A stretch of DNA of 64,000 nt from Dictyobacter aurantiacus (GTDB lineage Bacteria; Chloroflexota; Ktedonobacteria; Ktedonobacterales; Ktedonobacteraceae). The notes beneath the pieces are model-generated. The model did no database searches. It was not told the origin of the DNA and saw nothing but the letters and a program-made list of their open reading frames with translations. Shown in pieces: positions 28,302-37,560 of this stretch. The stretch lies in contig NZ_BIFQ01000002.1 of the NCBI RefSeq assembly GCF_003967515.1, forward strand, positions 1,302,001-1,366,000, in the 5' to 3' direction. A program made the translations under genes and the position numbers. Within the stretch, counting starts at the first letter, position 1, and each line of letters begins with the position of its first letter.

Positions 28302-29156
28302 TCATATCTGACCATGTTCAAGAGCTAGAAGCTGCTTGATTTTATCGGCGGTTGCGGAGTTGCGGCGTGGAGTATGGATCAGTAGCCGAAGGTCGCTAGC
28401 ATCAACAGCCTGGAAAAAGAGAAAATCGAACGTCATTTCTCCCACGAGCGGATGGTGCATTGATTTCTGGCCTTCTGGAACATTGAGCACATCGTGACGC
28501 GCCCACAGTTCTCGAAACTCAGGGCTAAGCTGGCTCAATTCCTCGATCCGTTGAGTCCACCAGGGATCTTTGATGAAGCGACCGTATTCAGCACGAAATT
28601 GGGCCAGGTACGCACGTGTATGCGCCTCCCACTCTTCATCGGATTGGCTGGAAGGTAATGTGAAAAGTCTCCAGATGATATTTCTTTCTCTTTCTGACAT
28701 CTTTGCGTAGTCGCCAAAGACAACACAAAAGGCTTTATTCCACGCCACGATATTTAAGCGAGGGTCAACGACGCACGCGGGGATTGTGTCAAGCTGATCG
28801 AGAAAGTCCCGTAAGGTCGGACTGATCGTTGGCTGTGAAAAAGTTTCCACGGGAGGAGGTTGTTGGATAGCGAGCAAAAATAGATGCTGGCGTTCATTCG
28901 CGTCCAGTTGCAGTGCGCGTGCCAGACTTTCCAGCAGTTGCACCGAGACATTGATGTCTCGCCCCTGCTCAAGCCAGGTATACCACTCAAGGCTGACTCC
29001 GGCGAGCATGGCAACCTCGCCACGGCGCAATCCAGGTGTACGCCTGCGAGTCCCTCGTGGTAATCCAACCTGTTCTGGTGATAAGCGAGCGCGGCGGCTG
29101 CGTAAGAACTCCGCTAATTCGTGATGACGATCCAACTCCAACTGATTCATGGGCAC
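28302..29156 (-). CDS. XRE-family regulator with MmyB-type ligand-binding domain
   Basis: 284 residues. A GTG at 29156 has GGAG at 8 nt; an ATG two codons later is the alternative. The N-terminal helix-turn-helix has the typical GLRRGEVAMLAGVSLEWYTW (about residues 42-61), and the C-terminal part has the PAS-like MmyB domain (VVDPRLNIVAWNKAF, HHPLVGEMTFDF). Such regulators usually control a divergent oxidoreductase gene; here a short-chain dehydrogenase starts 211 bp away on the other strand. Confidence 0.92.
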   Translation of the reverse strand: MPMNQLELDRHHELAEFLRSRRARLSPEQVGLPRGTRRRTPGLRRGEVAMLAGVSLEWYTWLEQGRDINVSVQLLESLARALQLDANERQHLFLLAIQQPPPVETFSQPTISPTLRDFLDQLDTIPACVVDPRLNIVAWNKAFCVVFGDYAKMSERERNIIWRLFTLPSSQSDEEWEAHTRAYLAQFRAEYGRFIKDPWWTQRIEELSQLSPEFRELWARHDVLNVPEGQKSMHHPLVGEMTFDFLFFQAVDASDLRLLIHTPRRNSATADKIKQLLALEHGQI

Positions 29157-29367
29157 GTGATAATCTCCGCTCAGTATCGAGGTGTGGCTGTAAATAAACT
29201 AGGAGTACCAGTTCCAGGATAAACACCTGTCTCGTTAAGGCCTGTTCCTCATTATACACTATCGATGGTTGAGGTGAGGGAGAGCCATGAAGAGGCAAAG
29301 ACCAGCGTGAGATCTGCCTTCTTCGACGACATTGAGAAAAAATCGATAGAGGAACAGGAGATAGGAT

Positions 29368-30105
29368 ATGTCAAATATCAGTGGAAAAGTTGTCGTTATC
29401 ACGGGCGCGAGCAGTGGAATTGGTGAGGCGACCGCGCTTTTGCTCGCTGAGCGTGGCGCGACAGTCGTCCTCGGTGCGCGCCGAGCCGACCGCCTTGAGG
29501 CGCTGGCGGCACGCATCATAGATGCTGGTGGAAAAGTTGCGTATGCATCCACCAATGTAAAGCGGCGTGACGACCTTTCCAATCTTGTTAGATTGGCGTA
29601 CGAGCGCTATGGCAAGCTTGACGTGCTCATCAATAACGCCGGCGTGATGCCGATTTCTCCCCTCGATGAGCTACGCGTTGAGGATTGGGAGGAGATGATC
29701 GACGTCAACATCAAAGGTGTTCTCTACGGCATCGCGGCGGCACTACCTATCTTTCGTGAGCAGGGATCTGGACATTTCATCAATATCGCTTCGACCGCCG
29801 GACATAAGACGGTCCCGAATCAGTCCGTCTATTCCGGGACGAAGTTCGCCGTGCGCGCCATCTCTGAGGGTTTACGCCAGGAGGCTGGTGATAAGTTGCG
29901 CGTAACGATTGTCTCGCCAGGCTTTGTCCATACGAACTTCACGGAAGGCGTAACGAATCCCGAGATGCAAGCTCAACTGGCCGCCCAGCGAGACAGATTC
30001 GCCATGCCACCGGACGCGGTCGCTCGTGCTATCGCCTACGCAATCGAGCAACCAGACGATATAGATGTTGGTGAGATTATCATCCGTCCCACAGCGCAGG
30101 GATAA
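29368..30105 (+). CDS. Short-chain dehydrogenase/reductase
   Basis: 245 residues, cytoplasmic NAD(P)H-dependent oxidoreductase. The Rossmann glycine motif is TGASSGIG near residue 12, NNAG is at about 90, the catalytic Ser is in INIASTAGH, and the YxxxK pair is YSGTK. Arg residues after the second strand (GARRADR) favour NADPH. Divergent from an XRE/MmyB regulator that probably controls it. Confidence 0.93.
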   Translation: MSNISGKVVVITGASSGIGEATALLLAERGATVVLGARRADRLEALAARIIDAGGKVAYASTNVKRRDDLSNLVRLAYERYGKLDVLINNAGVMPISPLDELRVEDWEEMIDVNIKGVLYGIAAALPIFREQGSGHFINIASTAGHKTVPNQSVYSGTKFAVRAISEGLRQEAGDKLRVTIVSPGFVHTNFTEGVTNPEMQAQLAAQRDRFAMPPDAVARAIAYAIEQPDDIDVGEIIIRPTAQG

Positions 30106-30432
30106 TCAGGCTTTTCATATATGTTGGAGTTGACAGAGTCAGGTAGATAAGTAACGCTTGCTTACCTGGCTGTGTCAGTTCTATGCTATCCACACATTGT
30201 TATGATTCATCTCAATTTTTGCATCGCTTTCAAAAATCGTTTGTAATCTCCGAGAATTTTTGGGTTCAGGGTGTATAATAGGTGCCTCGCCACCCATTTC
30301 CCAATCCTCAAAACGATTTTCTTCTCAACACGTTTTTTACCCTTCGCATAGCTGCCGTATCCTTTTTATGCCCAAAATAGCCGGATTGGCGTGGCGCCCT
30401 TTGTTTGTCTGCCAGTTTTAAGGAGGAGCATT
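30106..30432. other. Intergenic region upstream of the ABC exporter
   Basis: A near-consensus -10 hexamer TATAAT at 30275-30280 is the only promoter-like signal; no good -35 is paired with it. No gene was recognised. Confidence 0.4.
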
Positions 30433-32193
30433 GTGCTTCAGCCAACCAGTTTTTTCACTCACGGTACTTTCAAGCGCCTGATCCAGATTTTTTGTCCATA
30501 TAGAGGGCGTGTGTTGCTGATTATTGTTCTGATTATGATGAATGCTGTCCTTGGCACCGCTGTTGTTCCTGAAGTTACGAGAATGATTATTGACCAGGCG
30601 TTTCCACATAAGGATACTTTGCTGCTTGCCGGGTTGGTACTGGCGCTGATCGCTTTGCCAGTGGTGACTGGCTTGCTCAGTATCGTGACGGATTACGTAA
30701 GGGTGACATTGGCACAGTATGTGATGCATGATCTGCGCACCGGTTTATATGCGCGCCTGCAAGCGGTGGCTCTGCGTTTCTATACCACGGAGCGCACCGG
30801 TGAGATTATCTCGCGGCTGACCAACGATGTTGATGGAGTGAGCAATGTGCTCAGCACCGGTTTAAGCGAGACCCTATCCAACTCCATCGCGATGCTGACG
30901 ACGCTGATTGTGATGTGGAGCTTGAATATGCCGTTGACGCTGCTCTCCCTGGGGCTGACTCCTATTTTTGTTTATCTGGCTCCACGCGTGGGTGCGGTTA
31001 TGCGTGGTGCCAGTAAAGAGAGGCAGCAGACGCTGGCCGATATGGTGTCCCTGCTAGAAGAGACGCTTACTGTCAGCGGCGCTCTGCTGGTTAAGGGATT
31101 TGGCAGGCAACGTGTTGAGACGGCACGCTTCAGTGCGGCCAGTCAGCGGCTGGTTGCTATTCAGGTGCGCCAGACGATGATCGAACGCTGGTTTCTCTTG
31201 AGTTTCCATATCTTTTTCAATATTGCCCCGGCGCTGGTCTACTATGTCGGAGGTTTACAGGTCATTGGTGCGCGTCTCAGCCTGGGATCATTGGTTGCCC
31301 TTATCGCGCTGCAGAGCCAGTTCTTTCCAACGCTGCGTCAGGTGCTTAGTATTCCAATCGATGTCCAATCGGCGCTTGCCCTCTTTGAGCGTCTGTTTGC
31401 CTATCTCGACCTCCCAATCGAGATCGTTGATCGTTCCGACGCCAGGACGCTTCCCCATATCAATGGACATCTTCGTTTTCGTCATGTGAGCTTTAGCTAT
31501 CGACCGGAACAGCCAGCGCTGATAGATATCGACTTTGAGAGTCAACCGGGCCAGATAGTGGCCCTGGTGGGTCCTAGTGGCGCAGGTAAGACAACGGCAG
31601 CCTATCTGGTGCCTAGATTCTATGAGGTGGAGAAGGGGATGGTAGAGATTGATGGTCATGATGTACGCTCTGTAACGCAGGAAAGCCTGCTGCAGCATAT
31701 CGGGATCGTAACACAGGAAACGTATCTACTCAACGCAACGATACGTGAGAATATCGCCTATGGGCGGCCCGAGGCATCCGATGAAGAAGTGATGGCCGCT
31801 GCACGGGCCGCGCAGATCCACGAGCGTATCCTGCAGTTGCCTGAAGGCTATCAGACAGTGGTTGGTGCGCATGGCTATCTTCTCTCGGGTGGTGAGAAGC
31901 AGCGCATTGCCATTGCCCGCGTCTTGCTCAAAAATCCGCGTATATTGATACTGGACGAGGCGACCAGCGCCCTCGATACCCGTTCTGAGCGCCAGATCCA
32001 GACAGCGCTCACGGAACTGCAGAAGGGACGCACGACGCTGGCGATTGCCCACCGCCTCTCGACGATTCTCTCTGCCGACCTGATTCTGGTCATGGATGCG
32101 GGCCGCATAGTCGAGCGTGGCATGCATGCCGAACTGCTCCAGCAAGACGGCCTCTATTCCCGACTCTACGAGGAGCAGTTACAATCACGCTAA
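30433..32193 (+). CDS. ABC exporter, fused permease-ATPase (MsbA/LmrA type)
   Basis: 586 residues from a GTG at 30433, directly behind AAGGAGG; a GTG at 30391 would add 14 residues without a ribosome site. The N-terminal half has six predicted membrane helices with the exporter motif TTERTGEIISRLTNDVDGV. The ATPase half has Walker A VGPSGAGKTT, Q-loop VTQET, signature LSGGEKQRIA, Walker B ILILDEATSALD and the switch His in AIAHRLST. Works as a homodimer or with an unlinked partner; exported substrate unknown (lipid, peptide or drug). Confidence 0.92.
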   Translation: MLQPTSFFTHGTFKRLIQIFCPYRGRVLLIIVLIMMNAVLGTAVVPEVTRMIIDQAFPHKDTLLLAGLVLALIALPVVTGLLSIVTDYVRVTLAQYVMHDLRTGLYARLQAVALRFYTTERTGEIISRLTNDVDGVSNVLSTGLSETLSNSIAMLTTLIVMWSLNMPLTLLSLGLTPIFVYLAPRVGAVMRGASKERQQTLADMVSLLEETLTVSGALLVKGFGRQRVETARFSAASQRLVAIQVRQTMIERWFLLSFHIFFNIAPALVYYVGGLQVIGARLSLGSLVALIALQSQFFPTLRQVLSIPIDVQSALALFERLFAYLDLPIEIVDRSDARTLPHINGHLRFRHVSFSYRPEQPALIDIDFESQPGQIVALVGPSGAGKTTAAYLVPRFYEVEKGMVEIDGHDVRSVTQESLLQHIGIVTQETYLLNATIRENIAYGRPEASDEEVMAAARAAQIHERILQLPEGYQTVVGAHGYLLSGGEKQRIAIARVLLKNPRILILDEATSALDTRSERQIQTALTELQKGRTTLAIAHRLSTILSADLILVMDAGRIVERGMHAELLQQDGLYSRLYEEQLQSR

Positions 32194-32222
32194 GCTTTGC
32201 TGCTTCAAATATACCGCCGGTT

Positions 32223-33323
32223 TTATACAGCCGGAGTTGGTTCGTGCAGGGGGAGTACCTGGCAGGCCGAGGGCGGGAACGAGAGCGTTACCTGCTGGTT
32301 TGTATGGAAGTTGTGCGCCTGTTGATTCGGAATATCAGCCAGGAGCGTGTTGGCTTCAGAGGTCTGGACATGGAAGCGCGTGAATGGACCCAGAAATGTA
32401 CGCAGCGTGATGGTACCGGAGATCTGGTTTCGCATGTCTGGCGTACTTGCTGTGGTTCCATTCGTTTGCTGCAATATGACAGCCTCTGGACGCACAAGAA
32501 TTAATGCCGGCTCGTTTTTTGTGAGCTGTAATGGTGTTGGGACGTGCAGGAGCTGGTCGCCGACACGGCAAATCCCATCCTCTGTGGACTCAACCAGTCC
32601 CTCAAAGCGATTACTGATGCCAACAAAGGTGGCAGCGAAGACCGAGCGTGGCTGATTGTAGATGGTTTCAGGCTGATCCAGCTGTTCGATCTTGCCTTTA
32701 GCGATGACGGCGATACGATCTGAAATAGCCAGAGCCTCCTCCTGGTCGTGGGTCACATAGATAGCCGTGATCTTCAATTGTTGCTGGATGCGGCGGATCT
32801 CATTGCGGAGCGAAACGCGCACCCTGGCATCAAGTGCCGAAAGGGGTTCATCTAGCAGGAGGAGCCTGGGTTCTACGGCCAGTGCGCGCGCGATGGCGAT
32901 ACGCTGCTGCTGACCGCCGGAGAGTTGATGTGGAAAATTTTCGCCCTTCTCGCTCAGACCGACCAGTTCCAGCAATTCAGCGCAACGCTGGCGAATAACA
33001 CTCTGGGGCTGGCGTCTGATACTCATGCCGAACGCGATATTTTGTGCCGCAGTCATATGTGGAAACAGAGCGTATGATTGAAAAACCATGCCTATCGGTC
33101 GTTTATTGGCAGGCATCCTGGTAATATCGGTACCATCGAGTGAGATTGTACCCTCGACTGGCGTTTCAAAGCCCGCGATCATGCGCAATATGGTCGTCTT
33201 GCCGCAGCCGCTGGGCCCAAGGAGCGTTAAGAACTCCCCCTGCTCAACCTGGAGATCGACCTGGTCAACGGCAGTGTGCCGTCCGAAGCGTTTTGTAATA
33301 TGCTCTAAAGCAAGAAATGCCAT
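32223..33323 (-). CDS. ABC importer ATPase (PotA/FbpC/UgpC type)
   Basis: 366 residues from the ATG at 33323 (AAGGAAC, 5 nt). Walker A is LGPSGCGKTTILRM, the signature is LSGGQQQRIAIARA, Walker B is LLLLDEPLSALDARVR and the switch is YVTHDQEEAL. The C-terminal third is a TOBE-type regulatory domain (ILVRPEAVIL). Last gene of a binding protein-permease-permease-ATPase operon on the minus strand. It is the only stand-alone importer ATPase in the window, so it could also serve the two sugar importers that lack one, although that is speculation. Confidence 0.92.
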   Translation of the reverse strand: MAFLALEHITKRFGRHTAVDQVDLQVEQGEFLTLLGPSGCGKTTILRMIAGFETPVEGTISLDGTDITRMPANKRPIGMVFQSYALFPHMTAAQNIAFGMSIRRQPQSVIRQRCAELLELVGLSEKGENFPHQLSGGQQQRIAIARALAVEPRLLLLDEPLSALDARVRVSLRNEIRRIQQQLKITAIYVTHDQEEALAISDRIAVIAKGKIEQLDQPETIYNQPRSVFAATFVGISNRFEGLVESTEDGICRVGDQLLHVPTPLQLTKNEPALILVRPEAVILQQTNGTTASTPDMRNQISGTITLRTFLGPFTRFHVQTSEANTLLADIPNQQAHNFHTNQQVTLSFPPSACQVLPLHEPTPAV

Positions 33324-33336
33324 GAGATGTTCCTTC

Positions 33337-34248
33337 TTATTTTGTTGCAACAATGTCTAGACTGGCGCTATCTTTTGTACCACCAGACCTGCGTCTCACC
33401 AGCAGAAGCATTGCGAGGACACAGATCAGTGTTAGCGTGAAGCTTACTATCGTGAGCGAGGCAGCTTTATGCGGATCACTTTGTCCCGTTACATTCAGAT
33501 AAATGGGAAACGTCGTAATGCTAAACAGGCTGGCCAGAGTGAATTCGCCCATAGCGGTAGAAAAGGTCAGGAGTGCCGCGCTAATCACACCCGGTAGAAT
33601 ATTGGGGAGAATAATGGCGAAGAACGTTTTCCACCAGCCGCAGCCAAGGCTATAGGCCGCCTCCGTCAACGTCTGCGTATTGATGGCGCGCAAGCTATTG
33701 TCAATCGGACGATAGACGAAGGGGAGAGAGATAATAAGGTACGCGCACACCAGCAAGGGAGGTGTATTAATAACGTTGAATGGAGGATTGCTCAGCAGAG
33801 GTACCAGTCCAAACGAGAGAATACTGATCAGCGTATTGGGGGTACCATAGACCTGAACCAGTCCCAGCGCCATCACGATCGCGGGCATCGCGAAAGGGAC
33901 GAGCGCCAGAATATCCATGATAGGGCGAGCCTGGGGAAGGCGCGTCTGTACCCAGTACGCGGTTGGCGTCACGACGATAATTGTTAGAAACGTCGTTGCC
34001 AGTGAGAGTCCGAGTGAGAACAACAATGTCTGATAAAAATCACCATCACTGAAAATCTGTTGATATGAGCTAAGATCGATACTTTTTCCATTGGAGATAC
34101 CAAAGGCGAACGCTGTCCCCAGAGGTATCAACAGATACAGCAAGACCAGAATGAGCACCAGCGTATCGATACCGAAGTATATACGTTTCTCGGGACTGGC
34201 ACCCATAGCAGGTAGTGATGGAGAGGCTTTGCGTGCGGAAAGACTCAT
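33337..34248 (-). CDS. ABC importer permease (PotC/FbpB type)
   Basis: 303 residues from the ATG at 34248, which has GGAGAAGG upstream; an in-frame ATG at 34302 overlaps the end of the preceding permease and would add 18 residues. Six or more predicted helices, with the EAA-type loop LTEAAYSLGCGWWKTFF. Partner of the 34287-35243 product; the ATPase gene follows after 13 bp. Confidence 0.88.
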   Translation of the reverse strand: MSLSARKASPSLPAMGASPEKRIYFGIDTLVLILVLLYLLIPLGTAFAFGISNGKSIDLSSYQQIFSDGDFYQTLLFSLGLSLATTFLTIIVVTPTAYWVQTRLPQARPIMDILALVPFAMPAIVMALGLVQVYGTPNTLISILSFGLVPLLSNPPFNVINTPPLLVCAYLIISLPFVYRPIDNSLRAINTQTLTEAAYSLGCGWWKTFFAIILPNILPGVISAALLTFSTAMGEFTLASLFSITTFPIYLNVTGQSDPHKAASLTIVSFTLTLICVLAMLLLVRRRSGGTKDSASLDIVATK

Positions 34249-34286
34249 TGAATATACCTTCTCCTCTTCATTCATATAGACGTTTT

Positions 34287-35243
34287 CTACTTCCCTTGCC
34301 ATCTACTCACCCGGCGCAACATTGCCGTATAGAGTGAGAATGCGACAAGGAGAATGACGATCATGCCAACCGCCAGTGCATCGCCGAGTCCTGTATCGAT
34401 ATTCACATTGCCGTTGACAACAAAGCTGATCAGAATGGGCACCAGATTGATCGCACCCTGTGCCAGTGCATAGGCGGTCGCGAACGCAGCGAATGCATTG
34501 GCGAAGAGCAGCATGGCGGCAGCGATCAAAGACGGAAACAGGATTGGGAGAGCGATTCTGAACCAGTAGGTTATATTTGATGCTCCCAGGCTAGTTGCCG
34601 CTTCACGCCATTGCGGACGCAGCGCATCGAGCGCTGGCAGCGTGATCAATATCATCAGAGGCAGTTCAAAATAGCTATATGTCAGTACCAGTCCCCAGAA
34701 CGAATAGACGCTGAAATTAAGGGTATGATACAGGTCGATGTGGAACCAGTTCAGCAGGAAGACAGTCACAAAGCCGGTAACGCCGAGCGTCGAAATAAAA
34801 GCGAAGGCCAGCGGGACGCCCGCGAAATTAGCAGCGATACTTGAAAAGGCGACAACGATATTGCGTACCCAGTTCGCGCGCACCTGGTAGAGTCCGTAGG
34901 CCGCGAAAAAACCGAGCACCGTACTGATCACAGCCGTAACGAGGGATAGTGAAATGCTGGTCTGGAAAGCGTGTAGATTGCTGGGCTGTGAGAATATACG
35001 CTGATAGTTATTCCAGGTAAACGCGCCAGTATCACTATTGGTAAAGCTGCCCTCGATCACCATAACGGCCGGCAGAATCTCAAAGAGCAAGCAGAAGAGC
35101 GCGAAAGGTATAAATCCCAACCAGTTTGTAAGGGTGAGACTCCATGGCTGGTTTCTATTCATCGTAGATCGTTTGGAACTGGTTGCCAATGATGGTATGG
35201 TGACCTCCGTTTCAGCTCTATCAGTGGAGCCGGGTAGCTGCAT
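34287..35243 (-). CDS. ABC importer permease (PotB type)
   Basis: 318 residues; AGGAG precedes the ATG. A polar N-terminus of about 35 residues is followed by six predicted helices; the coupling loop reads WREAATSLGASNITYWF. It is separated from the binding-protein gene by 105 bp that contain a strong stem-loop, so permease expression may be set lower than that of the binding protein. Confidence 0.9.
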   Translation of the reverse strand: MQLPGSTDRAETEVTIPSLATSSKRSTMNRNQPWSLTLTNWLGFIPFALFCLLFEILPAVMVIEGSFTNSDTGAFTWNNYQRIFSQPSNLHAFQTSISLSLVTAVISTVLGFFAAYGLYQVRANWVRNIVVAFSSIAANFAGVPLAFAFISTLGVTGFVTVFLLNWFHIDLYHTLNFSVYSFWGLVLTYSYFELPLMILITLPALDALRPQWREAATSLGASNITYWFRIALPILFPSLIAAAMLLFANAFAAFATAYALAQGAINLVPILISFVVNGNVNIDTGLGDALAVGMIVILLVAFSLYTAMLRRVSRWQGK

Positions 35244-35276
35244 TACGCTTTCTCCTGAAATCGAACGCCGTAAGGC

Positions 35277-35311
35277 ATACTATCTCTGGTTGCGACAACC
35301 AGAGATAGTAT
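35277..35311 (-). other. Stem-loop between binding-protein and permease genes
   Basis: 16-bp perfect arms (35277-35292 and 35296-35311) with a 3-nt loop. It lies inside the operon, at the same relative position as the stem-loop of the arabinoside operon, and could be an attenuator or an mRNA-end protector. Confidence 0.65.
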
Positions 35312-35348
35312 TGTTTATTTTGGAGTAGAAATGATGTAGATAGAGACA

Positions 35349-36545
35349 TTACTGACCAAGGACCTGCGATTGCCAGTTCTGGCTCAGAGCCTGGGTCGCG
35401 GCACTCAGTTTCGTTGTGTCGCTGACAAACTTCACATTCTTATACTCATCAGCCGAAGGCAGCTTCGCCGCCAGGTCAGCTGGGATTTTGCCAGCAGCCT
35501 GCAATTTCTGGTAGCGTGCCGGATGGGCATAGCCCTTCAGATAGAAAAGCTGACCCTCATCCGAGAAGATATACTCATTCCAGAGGCGGGCCGCGTAAGG
35601 ATGTGGAGCGTATTTATTGATGATCGAGATGTAAGGTCCCGCGATTGAGCCATCGCTTGGAATAATAACTTTCAGATTCGGGTGGCTTGAGGCATATTTA
35701 TCGCGGAAGCCCAGACCCAGGTAGTCCCACATTATGCCGATAGCAACCTCGCCCTTAACGATATTTGCTTCACTGGAGCGTGCAGGCGTAAAGTTACCTT
35801 TTTTCTTCAACTGCGCGAAGAAATCAATACCGGGTTGAATGCTATCAAGGTTTCCGGTCTGAGCCAGGGCAGCAGAGTAGACCGCGTAGAGCGCATCGGT
35901 AGCCTGGCGGGGATCGCCATCGATACCAACCATATTTTTGTAATTGTTATTGAGCAGATCTTTAAAAGACGTTGGGGGATTCTTTACAATATCGGTATTG
36001 ACCACAAAGGACTGCGCGCCCCAGTATTCCGTACACCAGTTACCTTTGGGATCCTTTAGCTCGTCGGGAATGTCATCCCAGTGGGCATGCTTGTATGGGC
36101 TAACGAGACCCTGCTTAATTACCGTGGGGCCAAAGGAAAAACCGACATCGCCGATATCTCCATATGGATGATTCTTTGACTGCTTAAATACCTGGATCTC
36201 CTGCGCTGAGGAATATTCGGCATCAGCTTTGTAGTCCACCGGCACATATTGGGATGCGTAATTTTTCAAAATATCAGCGTAGTCGGCCCATTCTGGTGGG
36301 ATGCCCACTGCCTGCATGCCACCTTCTTTTTTCGCATTCGCGATAAGGGTTTTCATATCGATAGGACCAGACATGTTGACATCAGAAGCAGCATTTGTAG
36401 TAGCTGTATTTGTGTCACCGCACGCCGCCAGAAATGTAGCGAATGCAGATGCAGAAAGGCCCAGTGCCCCGGCACGTTTCAAAAAACTGCGACGATCCTG
36501 TGTTTCAAATAAAGTACGTACAACCTCTTGTCCAGAAATTCTCAT
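35349..36545 (-). CDS. ABC importer substrate-binding lipoprotein, family 1
   Basis: 398 residues. A twin-arginine motif (DRRSFLKRAGALG) and lipobox (LAAC) mark Tat export and lipid anchoring. The mature domain begins MKTLIANAKKEGGMQAVG and has VVNTDIVKNPPTSFKDLL, as in binding proteins for iron(III), thiamine, phosphonate or polyamines. GGAGG lies 6 nt before the ATG. First gene of the four-gene importer operon; the exact substrate is not clear. Confidence 0.88.
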   Translation of the reverse strand: MRISGQEVVRTLFETQDRRSFLKRAGALGLSASAFATFLAACGDTNTATTNAASDVNMSGPIDMKTLIANAKKEGGMQAVGIPPEWADYADILKNYASQYVPVDYKADAEYSSAQEIQVFKQSKNHPYGDIGDVGFSFGPTVIKQGLVSPYKHAHWDDIPDELKDPKGNWCTEYWGAQSFVVNTDIVKNPPTSFKDLLNNNYKNMVGIDGDPRQATDALYAVYSAALAQTGNLDSIQPGIDFFAQLKKKGNFTPARSSEANIVKGEVAIGIMWDYLGLGFRDKYASSHPNLKVIIPSDGSIAGPYISIINKYAPHPYAARLWNEYIFSDEGQLFYLKGYAHPARYQKLQAAGKIPADLAAKLPSADEYKNVKFVSDTTKLSAATQALSQNWQSQVLGQ

Positions 36546-36902
36546 GAAATACCTCCAGATATGTGAAGAAAAATAGAATTGTATGTTAGCTGTAAAGACA
36601 GAATAAAAGAATTACTTAAAGAAGGGTCCATTTATTGCCTGCCTCTAACTTCTAGCTGAAGCATAGCACTCGAAATTTAATGTAAGGTTAAACCAATGTA
36701 ATGTTTGCCAGCGTTAATGCTGAGTTTGTCAGTAATACGAGCTGTCATTATGCTCGGAACTAACCGCTGTCCCTCCTGGCCCATGTACTAGCGAGCAATG
36801 AGAGAAGTTGAGTGATTTTTTGTAATAGTCATCCTTTATGATTGTTTCTGATATATTAAGCTCTATCTGCATGAATGGATATAACAAAGGAGCGCCATAA
36901 GA
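36546..36902. other. Intergenic region between divergent genes
   Basis: About 355 bp, AT-rich, holding promoters for the importer operon (minus) and the acetyltransferase (plus). No operator, RNA or gene recognised. Confidence 0.5.
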
Positions 36903-37478
36903 ATGAATGCATTTCTGGCAGGTGAACATATTCTGTTGCGTCCACTTGAGATGGATGATCTGGAAGCCTTTGCGGGCTGGTTTATGGATCGGGAGGCCAC
37001 GAGATACTCGATGGGGGTGTGGTTGTTTCCGTGGTCGCGCTATGAAACGGAACAGTGGTTGAAGCGCACGTTGCTAGATAAAGAGACGCTCTCGCTTGGC
37101 GTGGTGGAAAAAGAGGGAGGCTCACTGATTGGATATGCTGGGATCGCCTCAATCAGTCTGGTGAATCGTTCAGGGGAGTACTATATTTTTCTGGGAGCGA
37201 AAGAGAGTTGGGGCAAAGGGTATGGAACGGAAGTGACGCGCCTGATCGTCGACTATGGATTCGCCAGCTTGAATCTGCACCGCATTATGCTGACGGTCTC
37301 TGAATCAAACATCGCCGGAGTGAGAGCGTATACGAGGGTGGGTTTTCAGCAGGAGGGTGTCTTGCGTGATGCATGCTACCGTGATGGTGCCTATCATGAC
37401 AAGCTGGTCATGGCTATTTTTCGTCCCTCCTGGGAGGCCAATCGCGCTGCGCAGGCGAACGGGGAGGCAAGAACGTAA
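36903..37478 (+). CDS. GNAT N-acetyltransferase (RimJ/RimL type)
   Basis: 191 residues; AAGGAG lies 10 nt before the ATG. Family features: ILLRPLEMDDLEAF at the start, acetyl-CoA loop SWGKGYGTEVTRL, then LNLHRIMLTVSESNIAGVRA and a C-terminal YHDKLVMAIF. Transfers an acetyl group to a protein N-terminus or a small amine. The stop codon is followed directly by a strong terminator hairpin, so it is monocistronic. Confidence 0.9.
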   Translation: MNAFLAGEHILLRPLEMDDLEAFAGWFMDREATRYSMGVWLFPWSRYETEQWLKRTLLDKETLSLGVVEKEGGSLIGYAGIASISLVNRSGEYYIFLGAKESWGKGYGTEVTRLIVDYGFASLNLHRIMLTVSESNIAGVRAYTRVGFQQEGVLRDACYRDGAYHDKLVMAIFRPSWEANRAAQANGEART

Positions 37479-37524
37479 TGAAGTATAGACTGGTAGTGTT
37501 TATGACTACCAGTCTATACTTCAT
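37478..37524 (+). terminator. Hairpin terminator shared by convergent genes
   Basis: 19-bp perfect arms (37478-37496 and 37506-37524), 9-nt loop, starting in the stop codon of the acetyltransferase gene and 36 bp from the end of the P450 gene on the other strand. Confidence 0.75.
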
Positions 37525-37560
37525 GCAAGACCGAAATCTCGCAAAGTGTTCGATAAGCCC

